DNA of 64,000 bases from Edwardsiella anguillarum ET080813 (lineage in GTDB: Bacteria; Pseudomonadota; Gammaproteobacteria; Enterobacterales; Enterobacteriaceae), in NCBI RefSeq assembly GCF_000264765.2, contig NZ_CP006664.1, forward strand, positions 868,001-932,000. Direction: 5' to 3'. This document shows positions 16,636 through 25,955 of this stretch, piece by piece (position 1 is the first letter of the stretch; each line of letters begins with the position of its first letter). Under the pieces are notes generated by a model. It searched no databases. It had not been told where the DNA came from and saw only the letters and a list, made by a program, of their open reading frames with translations. Made by a program: the position numbers and the translations under genes.

Positions 16636-17514
16636 ATGAACATCACCTTCAAACAGCTGCGCGTCTTTGTCGCCATTGCCCGCAGCGGCACCCTGACCCA
16701 GGCGGCGTCGCAGTTGTTTATGACCAAGGGGGCCCTGTCGCAAACCCTGAGCGAGCTGGAAAACCAGCTCGAGGTGCGGCTGTTTGAGCGCCAGCACGCC
16801 CGCCTGCTGCTGAACCATGAGGGACAGCGCCTACTGCCGGTGGCCGACGAGCTGCTGACCCGGATGCAGGGGGTGGAGAGTCTGTTCAACAATGGCAACG
16901 GCGATACTCGGCTGATGGTCGGCTGCACCAAGACCATCGGCAGCTATCTGCTGCCGGAGCTGCTCAGCGCATTCCAGCTGCGCTACGGCTGGCTGCCCCT
17001 GCCGATCATCGCCAACACCCAGAGCATTGCCGGCATGGTGGCCGGATTTGAGCTAGATGTGGCGCTGCTGGAGGGGCCGGTCACCGACCCTGCGCTAATC
17101 AGCCAGCCGTGGCTGGAGGATGAGATGGTGGTGGTCGCGAGCCTTGAACACCCGCTGGCCGGACGGGGCCCGCTGAGCTATGCGCAGCTCAGCCGGGAGC
17201 GCTGGCTGCTGCGCGAGGCGGGTTCAGCCAGCCGGGCATTCTTTGACCACCAGCTGGCGCCCCGCCTGGACAACCCACAGGTGGTGCTGTCGCTGGATGC
17301 CTTTGACGCTATCCTGGCGTGCGTCAAAAACAATCTGGGCATTACCTTTATTTCCCGCCGCATGCTGGAGCAGCCGCTGTACGCAGGGCAGTTCTGTATC
17401 CTCCCCTGCGAACCGCGCTTTAGCCGCCGTTTCTCCCTGTGCCTGCAGCGCAGCAAGTATATCTCCCCCACCCTAAATCTATGGCTTGAATTTTGCCGTC
17501 ACTGGTCAGCTTAG
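16636..17514 (+). CDS. LysR-family regulator, divergent to the TDT exporter
   Basis: This 292-residue protein has the LysR winged HTH (FKQLRVFVAIARSGTLTQAASQLFMTKGALSQTLSELE), then a type-2 periplasmic-binding-like effector domain. It most resembles the YeiE/CysB-like branch of LysR proteins. The intergenic space to the exporter is about 107 bases, with a TATAGT -10-like box on the exporter side, which is the usual architecture for an autoregulated LysR switch. The effector is not evident from sequence. The adjacent exporter is the likely target. Confidence 0.85.
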   Translation: MNITFKQLRVFVAIARSGTLTQAASQLFMTKGALSQTLSELENQLEVRLFERQHARLLLNHEGQRLLPVADELLTRMQGVESLFNNGNGDTRLMVGCTKTIGSYLLPELLSAFQLRYGWLPLPIIANTQSIAGMVAGFELDVALLEGPVTDPALISQPWLEDEMVVVASLEHPLAGRGPLSYAQLSRERWLLREAGSASRAFFDHQLAPRLDNPQVVLSLDAFDAILACVKNNLGITFISRRMLEQPLYAGQFCILPCEPRFSRRFSLCLQRSKYISPTLNLWLEFCRHWSA

Positions 17515-17602
17515 GCGGGCGCCATACACGCCCGTGTAACGATTACTGGCCGCATCTACTTGAAACTCTTTGTATTACAAATAAATCCACACTGACGTTG
17601 AA

Positions 17603-17635
17603 TGATCTATACTGCTTGGGTACTGAGCACTACTG
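17603..17635 (+). promoter_or_regulatory. dps promoter, sigma-S-like -10
   Basis: ATGATCTATACTGC contains CTATACT, the stationary-phase (sigma-S) type -10 element, about 60 bases before the dps ATG. AAGGAG precedes the ATG. The call rests on resemblance only. Confidence 0.45.
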
Positions 17636-17668
17636 CTGCTTTGATTATCTAATTCTAAGGAGATCAAG

Positions 17669-18193
17669 ATGAGCACGGTTAAAAAAAGCGACGTCCAAGC
17701 ACGCCAACGCCTTCCCCTGGCCACGCCAACCGATCTGGGCCATGAGGCAACCAAAGCAATCAGCGCAGCAATGAACGCACTGCTGGCCGACATTTTTGCC
17801 CTTTACCTGAAAACCAAGAATTTCCACTGGCATATGAGTGGCCCGCATTTCCGCGACTACCATCTGCTGCTGGACGAGCAAAGCGCACAGCTGTTTGCCA
17901 TGACCGATGATATTGCTGAACGCGTACGTAAAGTTGGCGGCAATACCCTGCACTCCATCGGCGAAATCTCCCGGATGCAGCGCATTAAGGACAACGATGC
18001 CGAGTACGTCGATCCCATCGACATGCTGGCCGAGCTGTGTGAAGACAACAAACAGGTCGCCGCTGAGCTGCGCGCCGCCCATGCGGTCTGCGATGAGTAT
18101 CACGACATCTCCAGCGCCAGCCTGATCGAAAACTGGATCGACGAAACTGAACGCCGCGTCTGGTTCCTGTTTGAAGCCTGCCGCCGCGCATAA
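17669..18193 (+). CDS. dps: Dps, DNA-protecting ferritin-like protein
   Basis: This 174-residue protein is a clear Dps. The ferroxidase ligands are visible in LKTKNFHWHMSGPHFRDYHLLLDEQ and downstream DDIAERVRKVGG. A Lys-rich N-terminal tail (STVKKSDVQARQRLP) is where E. coli Dps binds DNA. Dps dodecamers oxidise iron with hydrogen peroxide and coat DNA in stationary phase. It is monocistronic with a strong AAGGAG site. Confidence 0.95.
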   Translation: MSTVKKSDVQARQRLPLATPTDLGHEATKAISAAMNALLADIFALYLKTKNFHWHMSGPHFRDYHLLLDEQSAQLFAMTDDIAERVRKVGGNTLHSIGEISRMQRIKDNDAEYVDPIDMLAELCEDNKQVAAELRAAHAVCDEYHDISSASLIENWIDETERRVWFLFEACRRA

Positions 18194-18345
18194 GATCGTT
18201 TATTGTCGCTGTCACGGCGCCCTCTGCGGCGCCGTTTTCCTGCGTGGTACTTTCGTAGGGCGCTGCGTGCCCTGTCTCCCCCCTGCGCTGGCTGAACCGA
18301 CCCTTTATCCGTATGATGGAGCGACTGTCACTCCCGGAGACCGGC

Positions 18346-18831
18346 ATGATTTGGTTAATGCTCGCCACGCTGGCACTGGTGTTTATCGCCGGCTTCCGCG
18401 TTCTCAATACCCCCACCCGACGGGCCTGCCAACGCCTGACCCAGCGTCTGAATATCGAGCCCGTGCACGTCGAGTCGCTGCTCAGCCAGATGGGGAAGAC
18501 GCAGGGGGAGGCATTTGTCCGCTATCTGCAGTGCGGCGGTGAATCTCACCTCAATAATGGCGCGGTGGTGTTACTCATCTATCAAACGTTTATCGTTAAC
18601 GGTGACGACGACAACCTGCGCTACTGGCGCTCACTGCTGCGCAAGGCCGGTTTTAACGCCGATATCAGCCCGCATCAGGTGCGTCTGACGCTCGATTTTT
18701 TACGCGATCTGGAGCCAGATACAGATGAAATGTTGGCATTCCGCCTGCGCTATCAGCAATTGTTTGCACCGCAGGCGCTGGAGACAGAAGAAAATGGTGA
18801 TAATGTCTACATCCTTGACCATTTCCGTTGA
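18346..18831 (+). CDS. YicN-like (DUF1198) membrane-anchored protein
   Basis: This 161-residue protein resembles E. coli YicN: MIWLMLATLALVFIAGFRVLN, a single N-terminal membrane anchor, followed by TRRACQRLTQRLNIEPVHVESLLSQMGKT and a helical domain with VVLLIYQTFIV. Function of the family is unknown. The ATG at 18346 has GGAGA 5 bases upstream; an ATG at 18313 would add 11 residues. The 600-base gap downstream (18832-19440) holds a possible 36-residue leader frame, a perfect 28-base palindrome (19034-19061) and the emrR promoter. Confidence 0.75.
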   Translation: MIWLMLATLALVFIAGFRVLNTPTRRACQRLTQRLNIEPVHVESLLSQMGKTQGEAFVRYLQCGGESHLNNGAVVLLIYQTFIVNGDDDNLRYWRSLLRKAGFNADISPHQVRLTLDFLRDLEPDTDEMLAFRLRYQQLFAPQALETEENGDNVYILDHFR

Positions 18832-19033
18832 CTATAATAAGGGCCGTTAACGTTTCTTGCGGCACATGTCACAAATCTGACATGTAATCTGTTGCATATT
18901 AAAAACCAGAACTTTTCATTCTCACACTAACTAATTAACGATATGGTTCAATCCGTGCGTTTTCTCCTCGAACAAGGTCGTCGCGTCGTACTGCGGCGTA
19001 CCCGTTTCCCGTGGGCATGGCTCCCTGAACCGA

Positions 19034-19061
19034 CACCGCCGTCATGGCCATGACGGCGGTG
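19034..19061. repeat. perfect 28-base palindrome upstream of emrR
   Basis: CACCGCCGTCATGG followed directly by its reverse complement CCATGACGGCGGTG, with no loop. A short frame starting at 18943 would end inside it. There is no U-run. It could be an operator for a dimeric protein or an mRNA structure. Confidence 0.7.
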
Positions 19062-19440
19062 CAATACCCAGGCGTCCACGGCGGATGCCTGTGCCGGCCG
19101 ATCGACCCGGTGCCATCAGTAAGGACATTTTTTATAAAAATAAAGAGTTACTGGCCTAACTCAATAACAGTGAAAAAATGTATAACTCACACGCACACTT
19201 CCCACTCCGTCCGGCAGACGAGCGTCGCCTGACGGCACTGTGGCATCCGCAGCGCTCCCGCGCCCACGGCAGTCTCCGTGCGCCCTTGCGTAAGAGATCA
19301 TTAAAAAAATTCATTAATGCCGTTATGATTTCGCCATTAAATTTATTAGCACGCGGCTTCACTTTTTTCTCAGAAACATCGTTTACAAGACTGATAACCA
19401 AAGTTACTATACCCAATGAAACTAATGAGGTCATGATCCA

Positions 19441-19959
19441 ATGCCACGTTCTATCACTCAAATCGAAGAGATGCTAAAGCAGCGCGCTAAGCGACAGCTG
19501 GATTTTCCCTATCAGGAGATTCTGCTGACCCGTCTGTGCATGCATATGCAGAATAAGTTGCTGGAAAATCGCAACAAGATGCTGAAAGAACAAGGGATTA
19601 ATGAAACGCTGTTCATGGCGCTGATTACGCTGGATGCGCAGGAAGACTATAGTATTCAACCCTCCGAGCTGAGCGCGGCGCTGGGATCATCGCGTACTAA
19701 CGCGACCCGTATCGCCGATGAGCTGGAGAAGCGCGGCTGGATCGAGCGCCGCGAAAGTGACAACGATCGCCGCTGCCTGCATCTGCACCTGACGGAGGCA
19801 GGCAAGGCATTTCTGGCCGAGATCATTCCGCCGCAGCATAAGTGTCTACACTTCTTATGGTCAACGCTGACTCAGGAGGAGCAGCAGCAGCTGGAAGTGT
19901 TGACTCGTAAGCTGTTATCGCGCATTGAAGAGATGGAACAGTCCGGATTGCCACAGTAA
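19441..19959 (+). CDS. emrR: MarR-family repressor EmrR (MprA)
   Basis: This 172-residue protein is nearly identical in its middle to E. coli Emr[29 protein letters not shown], then the winged helix with [35 protein letters not shown]. EmrR represses emrRAB and is released by phenolic uncouplers, nalidixate and salicylate. The start has a GAGG site about 10 bases upstream. The emrA ATG lies 340 bases downstream, longer than in E. coli, so a second promoter may lie there. Confidence 0.95.
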   Translation: MPRSITQIEEMLKQRAKRQLDFPYQEILLTRLCMHMQNKLLENRNKMLKEQGINETLFMALITLDAQEDYSIQPSELSAALGSSRTNATRIADELEKRGWIERRESDNDRRCLHLHLTEAGKAFLAEIIPPQHKCLHFLWSTLTQEEQQQLEVLTRKLLSRIEEMEQSGLPQ

Positions 19960-20302
19960 GCCATTCACCTGAGATTATGCTTACCGTTACGTAGACGATC
20001 GCGCGTTTGTATCGCCAGCCCTCGGGGCAGCGCCGAACGACGCGCGGTCTGACCCGCCATCCAGAATGTACAATCGCTCTTTCTCTGACCGCACAGCGCA
20101 CGTATCCACCAGACGATGTGTATCCGTGTCTGTTTCAATGCGCGGTTAAGACGATCTATCTTTTCATTCCTCCGCCCACTCTCCTATGCTGCCCAACGCC
20201 GGCGGCACGGCGACGGTGGTTATCAGCGTGCGCGCGGGGAAAATTCGACATGCAATACCCATCATATGACTATGGTTCCAAGAGGAAATGCGGAGAAACA
20301 CC

Positions 20303-21478
20303 ATGAGTGAAAACCTGGCGACACAGGCAACCCTGCCGCCTGCACCCAATAAAAAGAAACAACGTAAAACCTGGATGCTAGGGATGACCGGCGTGTTCAT
20401 CCTGATCGCCGCTGCCTACCTGGTCTATTGGTTTATCGTTCTGCGCCACCACCAGGAGACCGATGATGCCTATGTCACCGGCAACCTGGTACAGATCAAC
20501 GCCCAGGTCTCCGGCAGCGTAACCCGGGTTAACTTTGAGGGCACCGATCTGGTGAAGGCGGGCGACATCCTGGTCACGCTGGATAAAACCGACGCCCAGC
20601 AGGCCTATGAGCGGGCGAAAACCGCGCTGGCCAACAGCGTACGCCAGACCCACCAGCTGATGGTCAACGCCAAGCAGTACCAGGCCAACATCGCCGTGAG
20701 TCAGGTGGCACTGAGTAAGGCTAGCAGCGACTACCAGCGCCGTCTGGCGCTGAGCCGCTCCGGCGCCATTGGCCGCGAGGAGCTGCAGCATGCGCAGGAC
20801 GCCATGGAGAGCGCCCGCGCCGCGCTGGACGTCGCGGTCCAGCAGTACAACGCTAATCAGGCGCTGATCCTGAATACCCCGCTGGAAAAACAGCCGGCGG
20901 TGCTGCAGGCCGCTGCCCAGGTGCGCGATGCCTGGCTGGCGCTGGAGCGTACCCAGATCCGCAGCCCGGTAACCGGCTATGTCTCCCAACGCAGCGTACA
21001 GGTCGGCGCTCAAATCAGCCCCAACACGCCGCTGATGGCCATCGTCCCAGCCAGCCAGATGTGGATAGACGCCAACTTCAAAGAGACTCAGCTGGCCAAT
21101 ATGCGTATCGGCCAGCCGGCCACCGTCGTCAGCGATATGTACGGCGACGGCGTGGTGTTTAAAGGCAAAGTGGCCGGTTTGGATATGGGCACCGGCAGCG
21201 CCTTCTCTCTGCTGCCGGCGCAGAACGCCACCGGCAACTGGATCAAGGTCGTGCAGCGCCTGCCGGTACGCATTGAGCTGGATCCTCAGCAGCTGGCGCA
21301 GCATCCGCTGCGCATCGGGCTTTCCACGCTGGTCACCGTCGACACCGCCAATACCCGCGGCGAGGTGCTAGCCCAACAGGTGCGTAAGACGCCGGCCTAC
21401 CAGAGCAATGTGCTGACGCTGGATCTGGCGCCGGTGAATCGCGAGATCGCCGGGATCATCCAGGCCAATGCCGCTTAA
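20303..21478 (+). CDS. emrA: multidrug efflux membrane fusion protein EmrA
   Basis: This 391-residue membrane fusion protein has a cytoplasmic tail, one membrane helix (MLGMTGVFILIAAAYLVYWFIVL), a lipoyl/barrel region around ETDDAYVTGNLVQINAQVSGSV, and an alpha-helical hairpin (about residues 100-210). It bridges EmrB to TolC across the periplasm. The ATG at 20303 has GGAGA upstream; the ATG at 20288 is not needed. It precedes emrB by 17 bases. Confidence 0.95.
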   Translation: MSENLATQATLPPAPNKKKQRKTWMLGMTGVFILIAAAYLVYWFIVLRHHQETDDAYVTGNLVQINAQVSGSVTRVNFEGTDLVKAGDILVTLDKTDAQQAYERAKTALANSVRQTHQLMVNAKQYQANIAVSQVALSKASSDYQRRLALSRSGAIGREELQHAQDAMESARAALDVAVQQYNANQALILNTPLEKQPAVLQAAAQVRDAWLALERTQIRSPVTGYVSQRSVQVGAQISPNTPLMAIVPASQMWIDANFKETQLANMRIGQPATVVSDMYGDGVVFKGKVAGLDMGTGSAFSLLPAQNATGNWIKVVQRLPVRIELDPQQLAQHPLRIGLSTLVTVDTANTRGEVLAQQVRKTPAYQSNVLTLDLAPVNREIAGIIQANAA

Positions 21479-21495
21479 TCTGCGCCGAGGTGACT

Positions 21496-23031
21496 GTGCA
21501 ACAAAAACCGCTTGAGGGAGCCAAGCTTGCCTGGGTGACCATCGCGCTGTCGATGGCCACCTTCATGCAGGTGCTGGACTCCACGATCGCCAACGTGGCC
21601 ATCCCGACCATCTCCGGAAACCTGGGCGCCTCCAACTCTCAGGGAACCTGGGTCATCACCTCGTTTGGGGTGGCCAACGCCATTTCGATCCCCATCACCG
21701 GATGGCTGGCCAAGCGCTTTGGCGAGGTGCGGCTATTTCTGTGGTCAACCGGGCTCTTCGCCCTGACCTCTTGGCTGTGCGGGATATCTCAAAGCCTGGA
21801 GATGCTGATCCTGTTCCGCGTGCTGCAGGGACTGGTCGCCGGGCCGCTGATCCCGCTCTCTCAGAGTCTGCTGCTCGGTAACTATCCCCCCGCCAAACGC
21901 AACATGGCGCTGGCCCTCTGGTCGATGACGGTGATCGTCGCCCCGATCTGTGGGCCTATACTCGGCGGCTATATCAGCGACAACTACCACTGGGGCTGGA
22001 TCTTCTTTATCAACGTGCCGCTGGGGATCGGCGTGGTGCTGGTGAGCATGTCGACCCTGAAAGGGCGAGAGACGCGCATCGAGCATAAGCCTATCGATAC
22101 CGTCGGCCTGATCCTGCTGGCGCTGGGCGTCGGCTGCCTGCAGGTGATGCTGGACAAAGGCAAGGAGCTGGACTGGTTTAACTCGCCGGAGATCGTTCTG
22201 CTGACGGTGATCGCCGTCGTGTCGCTGATCTTCCTGCTGATCTGGGAGCTGACGGACGATCACCCGGTGGTAGATCTTTCGCTGTTCAAGATCCGCAACT
22301 TTACCATCGGCGTCCTGTGCATCAGCCTGGCCTACATGCTCTACTTTGGCGCCATCGTGCTGCTGCCGCAGCTGCTGCAGGAGGTGTATGGCTATACCGC
22401 CACCTGGGCCGGACTGGCCTCGGCGCCGGTAGGGTTAATTCCGGTGCTGCTCTCCCCGATCATCGGCCGCTTCGGCGCCCGGCTCGACATGCGACGGCTG
22501 GTCACCTTCAGCTTCATCATGTATGCCGTCTGCTTCTATTGGCGTGCCTACAGCTTTGAGCCAGGCATGGACTTTGGCGCCTCGGCCTGGCCGCAGTTTG
22601 TCCAGGGGTTTGCCGTGGCCTGCTTCTTTATGCCGCTGACCACCATCAGCCTGTCCGGTCTGCCGCCGGAGCGCATCGCCGCGGCCTCCAGCCTGAGCAA
22701 CTTCTGCCGTACCCTGGCCGGCTCGATCGGGGTCTCGATCACCACCACGCTGTGGACGCGGCGCGAAGCGCTGCACCATACCCACCTGGCCGAATCGATC
22801 ACCCCGTATAATCCCGTCGCCCAGCAGGCCTATGGCGAAATGGAAAAGCTGGGGCTGAACAGCCACCAGGCCTCCGCCCTGATAGCCCAGGACATCACCG
22901 CCCAGGGCCTGATCATCTCGGCAAACGAGATCTTCTGGGCCTCGGCCGGCGTCTTCCTGGTGCTGCTGATACTGATTTGGTTCGCCAAGCCCCCCTTCTC
23001 CAGCGCAGGCGACAGCGGCGGCGCCCACTGA
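21496..23031 (+). CDS. emrB: multidrug efflux MFS transporter EmrB (DHA2 family)
   Basis: This 511-residue, 14-helix MFS protein matches EmrB: TFMQVLDSTIANVAIPTISG (motif C/D region), GWLAKRFGEVRLFLWST (motif A), and the Gly/His C-terminus. It exports uncouplers and hydrophobic drugs by proton antiport through EmrA and TolC. I start at the GTG at 21496, where GAGG is 5 bases upstream and the sequence aligns with E. coli EmrB. The GTG at 21490 overlaps the Shine-Dalgarno. A strong terminator follows. Confidence 0.95.
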   Translation: MQQKPLEGAKLAWVTIALSMATFMQVLDSTIANVAIPTISGNLGASNSQGTWVITSFGVANAISIPITGWLAKRFGEVRLFLWSTGLFALTSWLCGISQSLEMLILFRVLQGLVAGPLIPLSQSLLLGNYPPAKRNMALALWSMTVIVAPICGPILGGYISDNYHWGWIFFINVPLGIGVVLVSMSTLKGRETRIEHKPIDTVGLILLALGVGCLQVMLDKGKELDWFNSPEIVLLTVIAVVSLIFLLIWELTDDHPVVDLSLFKIRNFTIGVLCISLAYMLYFGAIVLLPQLLQEVYGYTATWAGLASAPVGLIPVLLSPIIGRFGARLDMRRLVTFSFIMYAVCFYWRAYSFEPGMDFGASAWPQFVQGFAVACFFMPLTTISLSGLPPERIAAASSLSNFCRTLAGSIGVSITTTLWTRREALHHTHLAESITPYNPVAQQAYGEMEKLGLNSHQASALIAQDITAQGLIISANEIFWASAGVFLVLLILIWFAKPPFSSAGDSGGAH

Positions 23032-23058
23032 TCCAATGCGCCACGTGCCTCTCTCAAC

Positions 23059-23085
23059 CGCCCATCCTGGGCGGTTTTTTTTAAC
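23059..23085 (+). terminator. rho-independent terminator after emrB
   Basis: ACCGCCC, loop, GGGCGGT, then TTTTTTTT, 30 bases after the emrB stop. Confidence 0.9.
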
Positions 23086-23151
23086 GTTTTTTCCCTGCCA
23101 TCCCCTCGACCTGGGGCTCTCGTTGACGATAAACAGAATTAAATTGAAATT

Positions 23152-23174
23152 AAAAGTAATTATCATTTACTATC
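23152..23174. promoter_or_regulatory. Fur box upstream of the iron ABC operon
   Basis: On the minus strand the sequence reads GATAGTAAATGATAATTACT, whose core AATGATAATTA fits the Fur consensus (GATAATGATAATCATTATC). It lies about 60-80 bases before the substrate-binding gene, where Fur with Fe(II) would block transcription. Confidence 0.6.
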
Positions 23175-23233
23175 TCATTCCCTAGGGCGGCGCCGAACGT
23201 CGTGCGCAGGCCCGCTGACCAGGAGAAAAACCG

Positions 23234-24280
23234 ATGATGCGTAGCTTATCCACCGCCGTTACCGCCTGGCTGCGGCTCGGTGCCGCCGGCCTGCTGTTTG
23301 GCCTCAGCGCTCTGCCCGCCGCCGCCGACGGCTCGCTGACGCTGTATACCACCCGGGAACCGGGTCTGATCAAACCGCTGCTGGAGGGATGGACACAGCA
23401 GAGCGGCGTGCAGGTCAACACCGTCTATATCAAAGACGGAATGCTGGAGCGACTGAAGGCCGAAGGCGCCAACTCACCGGCCGATCTGCTGATGACCGTC
23501 GACGCCGGTAATCTGCTGGATCTGGTCGAGGCGGGCGTCACCCAGCCGGTCGACTCCGCAACGCTGACCCAGGCCATCCCCGCCAACCTGCGCGGCAGCG
23601 ACAACCAGTGGTTCGCGCTATCGATGCGCGCCCGCGTACTCTACATCGCCAAGGATCTCCCCGGCCGTACGCTGCAGTATCAGGATCTGGCCAAGCCGGA
23701 GTGGCACAACCGCATCTGCATGCGGTCGGGCCAGCACCCCTACAACACCGCGCTGGTGGCAGCGATGATCGCCCATCAGGGCGAAGCCAAAACCGAGCAA
23801 TGGCTGCGGGCGCTGAAGGCCAATCTGGCGCGTAAGCCGACCGGCGGCGATCGCGACGTGGCGCGCGATATTCTGGGCGGCATCTGTGATATCGGTATCG
23901 CCAACTCCTACTATGTGGGACACCTGAAAAACGCCAAGCCGGGCAGCGATGCCCGCCAATGGGGCGAGGCGATCGACGTGATCAGACCGACCTTCGCCAA
24001 CGGCGGCACCCACGTCAACATCAGCGGCGCCGCCGTGGCCCGCCATGCGCCAAACCGTCAGGCCGCCGTACAGCTGATGGAGTATCTGGTCTCCCCAGAA
24101 GCCCAGCAGCGCTATGCCCGCGCCAACTACGAATACCCGGTGCGCCAGGGCGTGGCGCTGGACCCAACCATCGCCGACGCCATTGGCACCATTACCCCGG
24201 ATCCGCTGCCGCTGACCGAGATCGTCAAACACCGTAAACAGGCCAGCCTGCTGGTGGATAAAGTTGGCTTCGATCAGTAA
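23234..24280 (+). CDS. periplasmic ferric-iron binding protein (FbpA/SfuA/YfuA-like)
   Basis: This 348-residue protein has a signal peptide (ending ALPAAADG), then the FbpA-type core: LTLYTTREPGLIKPLLEGW at the start, GANSPADLLMTVDAGNLLDLVEAGV, RAGVLYI-like RARVLYI, and a GICDIGIANSYYVGHL segment with the paired tyrosines that ligate Fe(III) in this family. It delivers ferric iron to the adjacent permease and ATPase. ATG at 23234 follows a GGAG site. A Fur-like box lies upstream. Confidence 0.9.
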   Translation: MMRSLSTAVTAWLRLGAAGLLFGLSALPAAADGSLTLYTTREPGLIKPLLEGWTQQSGVQVNTVYIKDGMLERLKAEGANSPADLLMTVDAGNLLDLVEAGVTQPVDSATLTQAIPANLRGSDNQWFALSMRARVLYIAKDLPGRTLQYQDLAKPEWHNRICMRSGQHPYNTALVAAMIAHQGEAKTEQWLRALKANLARKPTGGDRDVARDILGGICDIGIANSYYVGHLKNAKPGSDARQWGEAIDVIRPTFANGGTHVNISGAAVARHAPNRQAAVQLMEYLVSPEAQQRYARANYEYPVRQGVALDPTIADAIGTITPDPLPLTEIVKHRKQASLLVDKVGFDQ

Positions 24281-24293
24281 GCGATGGCCCCCG

Positions 24294-25955
24294 ATGGGCC
24301 TCCGGATACGCGACGCCCTGCCGCGCCCGACGCCGCTGGCGCTGGGCGCGATGAGCGTCGCCCTGCTGGCGGTCACGCCGCTGCTCTCGCTGCTGTGGCT
24401 GGCCGCCGACGGTGGGGTTCAGCACTGGCGCGATCTGTGGCGCTATGTCCTGCCGCAGGCCGCGCTGAATACCCTGCTGCTGCTGGCCGGGGTAGCGCTG
24501 CTGGCCGGCGCCATCGGCGTCGGCTGCGCCTGGGCGGTGAGCGCCTTTCAGTTCCCCGGGCGGCGCCTGCTGAGCTGGGGACTGCTGCTGCCGCTGGCGA
24601 TGCCAACCTACATCGTCGCCTTCTCCTGGCTGGATCTGCTGCACCCGATTGGCCCGCTGCAGAGCGCGCTGCGCCTGCTGCTCGGCTATGACAGCCCGCG
24701 CCAGTTCCGCCTGCCGGATATTCGCGGCGTCGCCGGGGCCATCGTACTGTTTAGCCTGGTACTCTACCCCTATATCTATCTGACGATGCGGGCGATGTTC
24801 ATCAGCCAGCCCGCACACCTGCTCGAGGCGGCGCGCACCCTCGGCGAAAACGGGCGCGGTACCTTTCTGCGCGTCGTGCTGCCCATGGCCAGGCCGGCGC
24901 TGGCGGTCGGCATCAGCCTGGCGCTGCTGGAGACCCTGAACGATCTCGGCGCCTCGGAGTTCCTTGGGGTGCAGACCCTGACCGTCGCCGTCTATACCAC
25001 CTGGATCACCCGTTCAGACATCGCCGCCGCCGCCCAGATCGCCTGCATGATGCTGGGATTTATCTTCCTGCTGCTGACGCTGGAGCTATACGGACGCCGG
25101 CGCCAACGCTATGCGGGCCGCGGCCTGCGCACCCTGCAGCCGCAGCCCCTGCGCGGCGCGCGCGCCTGGCTGCTCAGCGCCGCGACGGCGCTGCCGCTGC
25201 TGCTCGGCTTTATCATTCCGCTGCTGCACCTGATCTGGCAGAGCCTGAAGCGGCTGGAAAGCCAGACCCTGCTCTCCGCCGAGCTGCTGGCGGCGCTGCG
25301 CAATACCCTACTGCTGTCGCTGGGTGTCACGCTGCTGGCGGTGGCGATCAGCCTGGCGCTGAGCTGGTATGCGCGTATTCGGGCGCTGGCGCCGCCCACG
25401 CCGCCGCTGCGCCGGATCACCCTGCGCCTCGCCTCGCTGGGCTATGCCGTACCGGGCACCATTCTGGCCATTGGCTTTATGCCGCCGGCGCTGCGCGCCG
25501 ATGCCTGGCTGGCGACGGCGCTGGAGATACGCGGTCTGCCGCTGTTCTCCTGCGGCCTGCTGCTGGTTCTGTGCTGCACCCTGCGCTTTCAGACCATTAC
25601 CCTCGGCGCGCTGGACGCCGGGCTGGCGCGTATCGCCCCATCGCTGGAGCAGGCGGCCCGTTCGCTGGGCGAGCGAGAGGGAGCTACCTTTTGGCGCATA
25701 CACCTGCCGCTGCTGCGGCCGGCGCTGATCGGCAGCGCGCTGCTGGTCTTCGCCGACGTCATGAAAGAGCTGCCCATTACCCTGCTGCTGCGTCCGGTCA
25801 ACGTGGAAACGCTGGCGACCCTGCTGTATGCCGAGGCCGCGCGCGGCACCTACGAAGACGGCGCCATCGCGGCGCTGCTGATCGTACTGGCCGGCACCCT
25901 ACCCATGACGCTGTTGGTACGCAACCAGTTAAAACACGCGGGAGAGTCGCGATGA
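24294..25955 (+). CDS. ferric-iron ABC permease, fused two-domain (FbpB/SfuB-like)
   Basis: This roughly 553-residue membrane protein contains two binding-protein-dependent permease domains. Each has an EAA loop: EAARTLGENGRGTFLRVVLP at about residue 175 and EQAARSLGEREGATFWRIHLP at about residue 455. That tandem fusion is typical of FbpB/SfuB ferric permeases. The start is uncertain: ATG at 24294 or TTG at 24264 overlapping the upstream stop. The stop overlaps the ATPase ATG (ATGA). Confidence 0.9.
   Translation: MGLRIRDALPRPTPLALGAMSVALLAVTPLLSLLWLAADGGVQHWRDLWRYVLPQAALNTLLLLAGVALLAGAIGVGCAWAVSAFQFPGRRLLSWGLLLPLAMPTYIVAFSWLDLLHPIGPLQSALRLLLGYDSPRQFRLPDIRGVAGAIVLFSLVLYPYIYLTMRAMFISQPAHLLEAARTLGENGRGTFLRVVLPMARPALAVGISLALLETLNDLGASEFLGVQTLTVAVYTTWITRSDIAAAAQIACMMLGFIFLLLTLELYGRRRQRYAGRGLRTLQPQPLRGARAWLLSAATALPLLLGFIIPLLHLIWQSLKRLESQTLLSAELLAALRNTLLLSLGVTLLAVAISLALSWYARIRALAPPTPPLRRITLRLASLGYAVPGTILAIGFMPPALRADAWLATALEIRGLPLFSCGLLLVLCCTLRFQTITLGALDAGLARIAPSLEQAARSLGEREGATFWRIHLPLLRPALIGSALLVFADVMKELPITLLLRPVNVETLATLLYAEAARGTYEDGAIAALLIVLAGTLPMTLLVRNQLKHAGESR

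Noticed and set aside
19178-19477. 99-residue frame overlapping the start of emrR
   Set aside because: It runs into emrR in another frame and its second half looks like translated promoter DNA; no domain or site supports it.
22435-23166. Long minus-strand frames opposite emrB, the iron permease and hemL
   Set aside because: They are complements of well-identified genes in GC-rich DNA, where antisense frames stay open by codon bias.
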